A stretch of DNA of 64,000 nt, taken from contig NC_068971.1 of NCBI RefSeq assembly GCF_016808095.1, positions 3,608,501-3,672,500 on the forward strand, written 5' to 3'. Shown here in pieces: positions 61,773 to 64,000 of this stretch. A program made the position numbers and the translations under genes. The notes under the pieces were generated by a model. It was not told the DNA's origin. It ran no database searches and saw only the letters and a list, made by a program, of their open reading frames with translations. Each line of letters begins with the position of its first letter. Within the stretch, counting starts at the first letter, position 1. This stretch comes from Vigna angularis. Its lineage: Eukaryota; Streptophyta; Magnoliopsida; Fabales; Fabaceae.

Positions 61773-63992
61773 TCACTCCTGAGCTCGAACGATGAAGGAT
61801 TTCATCTCGCCTACCAACCATTTACAATGATTAATAAAAAGTTTGATTTCTTCCGGCGGGTTACAAAAGTGGGTACTAGCTTCAGCGGCCAACACCATCT
61901 TGGGGATGTCTTCAATTGCTCCGTTTGCCAACATAGCCAATTGAGAAAAACTCCCCTTCCAGTGCTTCACAGCCTCTTCTTGCTCTGCGATGTGATCTTC
62001 CATTCGCTTCACCAACGCCCGATGCCTTCCTTCAAATTCTGTCGACCTCCACCGTTCCTCCTGTTCCTTAATATACTCCTCCATTTGTTTTATCAGAGTT
62101 CGATGCTCTTCTTCTGCTTCTGCTAGCTTCCAACGTTCCTTGTTCATATCTGCCTCAAAAGTCATGGCCATTTCCTTCATCTCGTGCCCCACTCTTTCTA
62201 CCTGAATCTGCGCTTCCCTTAGTCTTTTCAAGGCCTCTCGTTTATCTCTTTTGGCTTCTTCGTAGAGGTACTTCCACTGTTTTCCCTCTTCTAACGCCGT
62301 ATTTTTCTCTTTCACTCTCATGGCCAGCTCTTTGCTTGCGGCTACAAGATCTTGTTTCAATCGGAATGTGTAATCTCTCTCGGCCTTTTGATTTCTGACA
62401 ATTTCTTCATAGGCCTGTGCTTTTTCTTCTTTGTCATTCCGCATATCAATAAGATCATCGCGCGCAGTTCGTAATTCCTTTCCCAACCTAGCATTCCTCT
62501 CCCTCAATTTTTCCACTTCTTCCTTCAATTCTTTCATCTCTTCACTCTCTAGGTCTCGGGAGGGCTCTTCATTAACCGGCTGATCACTGATTGGCTTGAA
62601 AGGCAATTTGACTTCCTTCACCCTCTCCAGGATCCATGTATGATAACTAACTTTGCTGTCCACCACTCCTAGCCTTAGATCCTTTTCCGCTCGCACAACG
62701 CTTTTCCAAGCACTTCTAATTTTCCTCAGTGTCTCAGTGAAGTGTCCATCCCCATAATAGATGAACAGCGTTGTGAGGTAGTCCGGTGAGGGTGCCCCCT
62801 TCATGGGATGTCCGAATTGCCTTTGAACCAAAATAGGGTTATAATTGATGCAATATCGGGTACCTATGAGGGGTACATTGGGAAAGTTGCCACAATGATA
62901 GATAGAGGGCTTAACCGCAAGCCAAGGAAGACGCCACTTTACTTTTCCTCCATTCAAACCGGCAAAGAATTGGGCCCACTCATTTCCCCCTTTGTCTTTA
63001 AGCCCCTGGTGTGACGGATCTTCTGACGAACACCTGACATCAACCGACCCTTTACATACACACGTAGTCATCCATGCATACAGCGCCGGCAAACAACAAA
63101 GAATTCTCTTCCCTTTCCTCTCATGGCAAAAACTCATGGTCCCATAGACATCCGCAAGGATTGCAGTCACAGGATTCTCCAATCTCGTCTTTCTCGCCAC
63201 GAAGACATCTATTGCGGTATAATCCACAAAGTCTTCTATTTTGGGGAATAAAACCACGCCGTATATGGTGAGAGCTAGCACATCCATAAAAGTCTCCCAG
63301 TCTTCCTTATCAGCCAGATGGTGTAGGTACTGTTCCAAATATCCTTGTGTCAGTCCACGTACCTGATTCCTTGTTACCATCCTGTCTTCAAGTTCCTTGA
63401 GAGGTACTTTCATTATAGCGGCAATGGTAGGGATAGCGGTGTGATGCTCTGAATGCTGGTACGGAGTGGTACCCTCTAGTGGCAATCCTAGGATGTGCTC
63501 GAACTCCTCTACAGTTGGCGCCAGCTGAAAATCTTGGAAGGTGAAGCATCTTAGTGGAGAGTCGTAATACTGTGCTAGGGCTGTGATAGCAGGCAACTGT
63601 ACCTCAACTTCCATTAGGCCCAACAAGTCTCCATACCTCTTCTTGAAAGCTCCTCTTTTTATGGTCTTTAGTCGTTTGCCTAAACTTATCAACCCTGTCA
63701 GATTTCCCCCATGAATCCTCAGGCGGGGTTTCTTCCTTAAAATGATAGAATCAGTCTGTGGTGTGGCACCAGAACTCGTATCAACTTCCATCCAGTGAGA
63801 CCTCAAGTGAACACCTGTGATTTCCCCTAAAACCAGCACGTCACCCAATGATGTATGAATATGATGCATGAAAATACAGTGAAGTAAAAACAATATGACG
63901 AACAAAAACGCATGCATGGTATGAGAATGCAAAGTCATTATTATTTTTTTTTGAAAAAGAACAAACAGTGTGAGAGTTACAGGTATATACAT
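61773..63992 (-). CDS. Ogre ORF1 protein, globular N-terminal domain and long C-terminal coiled coil
   Basis: The frame is 739 codons from the ATG at 63992. A more plausible start is the Met at 63791 ('MEVDTSSG'), giving 672 aa, because the preceding residues are hydrophobic and His-rich, as translated leader would be. Residues up to about 450 contain 'LAQYYDSPLRCFTFQDFQLA' and 'PTVEEFEHILGLPL', the domain that precedes gag in legume Ogre elements (I recall it as DUF7745, unchecked; related to the plant mobile domain family). From about 'EEMKELKEEVEKLRERNARL' on, some 200 residues are heptad-like and rich in Glu, Lys and Arg, a strong coiled-coil signature. The function of Ogre ORF1 is unknown. 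No internal stops occur, and a gap of 290 bases separates it from gag. Confidence 0.88.
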   Translation of the reverse strand: MYIPVTLTLFVLFQKKIIMTLHSHTMHAFLFVILFLLHCIFMHHIHTSLGDVLVLGEITGVHLRSHWMEVDTSSGATPQTDSIILRKKPRLRIHGGNLTGLISLGKRLKTIKRGAFKKRYGDLLGLMEVEVQLPAITALAQYYDSPLRCFTFQDFQLAPTVEEFEHILGLPLEGTTPYQHSEHHTAIPTIAAIMKVPLKELEDRMVTRNQVRGLTQGYLEQYLHHLADKEDWETFMDVLALTIYGVVLFPKIEDFVDYTAIDVFVARKTRLENPVTAILADVYGTMSFCHERKGKRILCCLPALYAWMTTCVCKGSVDVRCSSEDPSHQGLKDKGGNEWAQFFAGLNGGKVKWRLPWLAVKPSIYHCGNFPNVPLIGTRYCINYNPILVQRQFGHPMKGAPSPDYLTTLFIYYGDGHFTETLRKIRSAWKSVVRAEKDLRLGVVDSKVSYHTWILERVKEVKLPFKPISDQPVNEEPSRDLESEEMKELKEEVEKLRERNARLGKELRTARDDLIDMRNDKEEKAQAYEEIVRNQKAERDYTFRLKQDLVAASKELAMRVKEKNTALEEGKQWKYLYEEAKRDKREALKRLREAQIQVERVGHEMKEMAMTFEADMNKERWKLAEAEEEHRTLIKQMEEYIKEQEERWRSTEFEGRHRALVKRMEDHIAEQEEAVKHWKGSFSQLAMLANGAIEDIPKMVLAAEASTHFCNPPEEIKLFINHCKWLVGEMKSFIVRAQE

Positions 63993-64000
63993 TTCTCCCT

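Larger units (their letters stand above)
50459..64000 (-). mobile_element. Ogre-like Ty3/gypsy element (Tat lineage), partial: 5' end outside the window
   Basis: The element lies on the minus strand. Ogre hallmarks are very long LTRs, an extra ORF1 upstream of gag, a long repeat-bearing 3' untranslated region, and a polypurine tract next to an LTR starting TGTCAACAC. The 3' LTR (50459-54606), 3'UTR, a gag-integrase ORF and ORF1 are in the window. The 5' LTR, primer site and left part of ORF1's leader must lie beyond 64000. Protease, reverse transcriptase and RNase H are missing, so it is non-autonomous. A solo LTR of another family is nested at 55290-56252. Confidence 0.9.

Overview
This window is nuclear plant DNA. 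The AT-rich spacers, split genes with GT-AG introns and dense LTR retrotransposons all say so. An Ogre-type Ty3/gypsy element (Tat lineage), the style of the LTR sequences and the gene set suggest a legume, probably of the Phaseoleae (Vigna or Phaseolus type); the genus is inference.

Layout, left to right. 1-8.5 kb is AT-rich spacer with no supportable gene. 8677-14382 (+) is an eight-exon serine carboxypeptidase-like gene with a 157-bp TTA microsatellite in intron 2. 18347-20398 (+) is an EXO70 exocyst gene with an uninterrupted coding region and a probable 5'UTR intron. 24.0-24.95 kb holds a TRIM-like miniature LTR element abutting a decayed Copia RT/RNase H fragment. 26298-27675 is a complete Mutator-like element with 238-bp terminal inverted repeats and a perfect 9-bp target duplication; it carries broken YUCCA flavin monooxygenase exons, so it is a Pack-MULE. 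30349-32086 (+) is a four-exon organelle-type glycine-rich RNA-binding protein. 34406-48362 (-) is RIK, a 12-exon KH-domain protein gene. RIK contains a MULE-like insertion in intron 10 and a very young 5.04-kb Ty1/copia element in intron 9, with LTRs that look identical by eye. 49515-49583 (+) looks like the first exon of a divergently transcribed gene whose remainder is not recognisable in the window.

50459-64000 is most of a giant Ogre-like element on the minus strand that runs off the right edge. From its 3' end it has a 4.15-kb LTR, a 3' non-coding region with a tandem array split by a 963-bp solo LTR, an ORF in which gag is joined in frame directly to integrase (protease, RT and RNase H are absent), and an upstream ORF1 with a long coiled coil.

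The host genes are unrelated housekeeping, secretory or regulatory genes and do not form a pathway. The main story is the mobile DNA: nested insertions, gene capture by a MULE, and an Ogre derivative with two long open frames but no reverse transcriptase.
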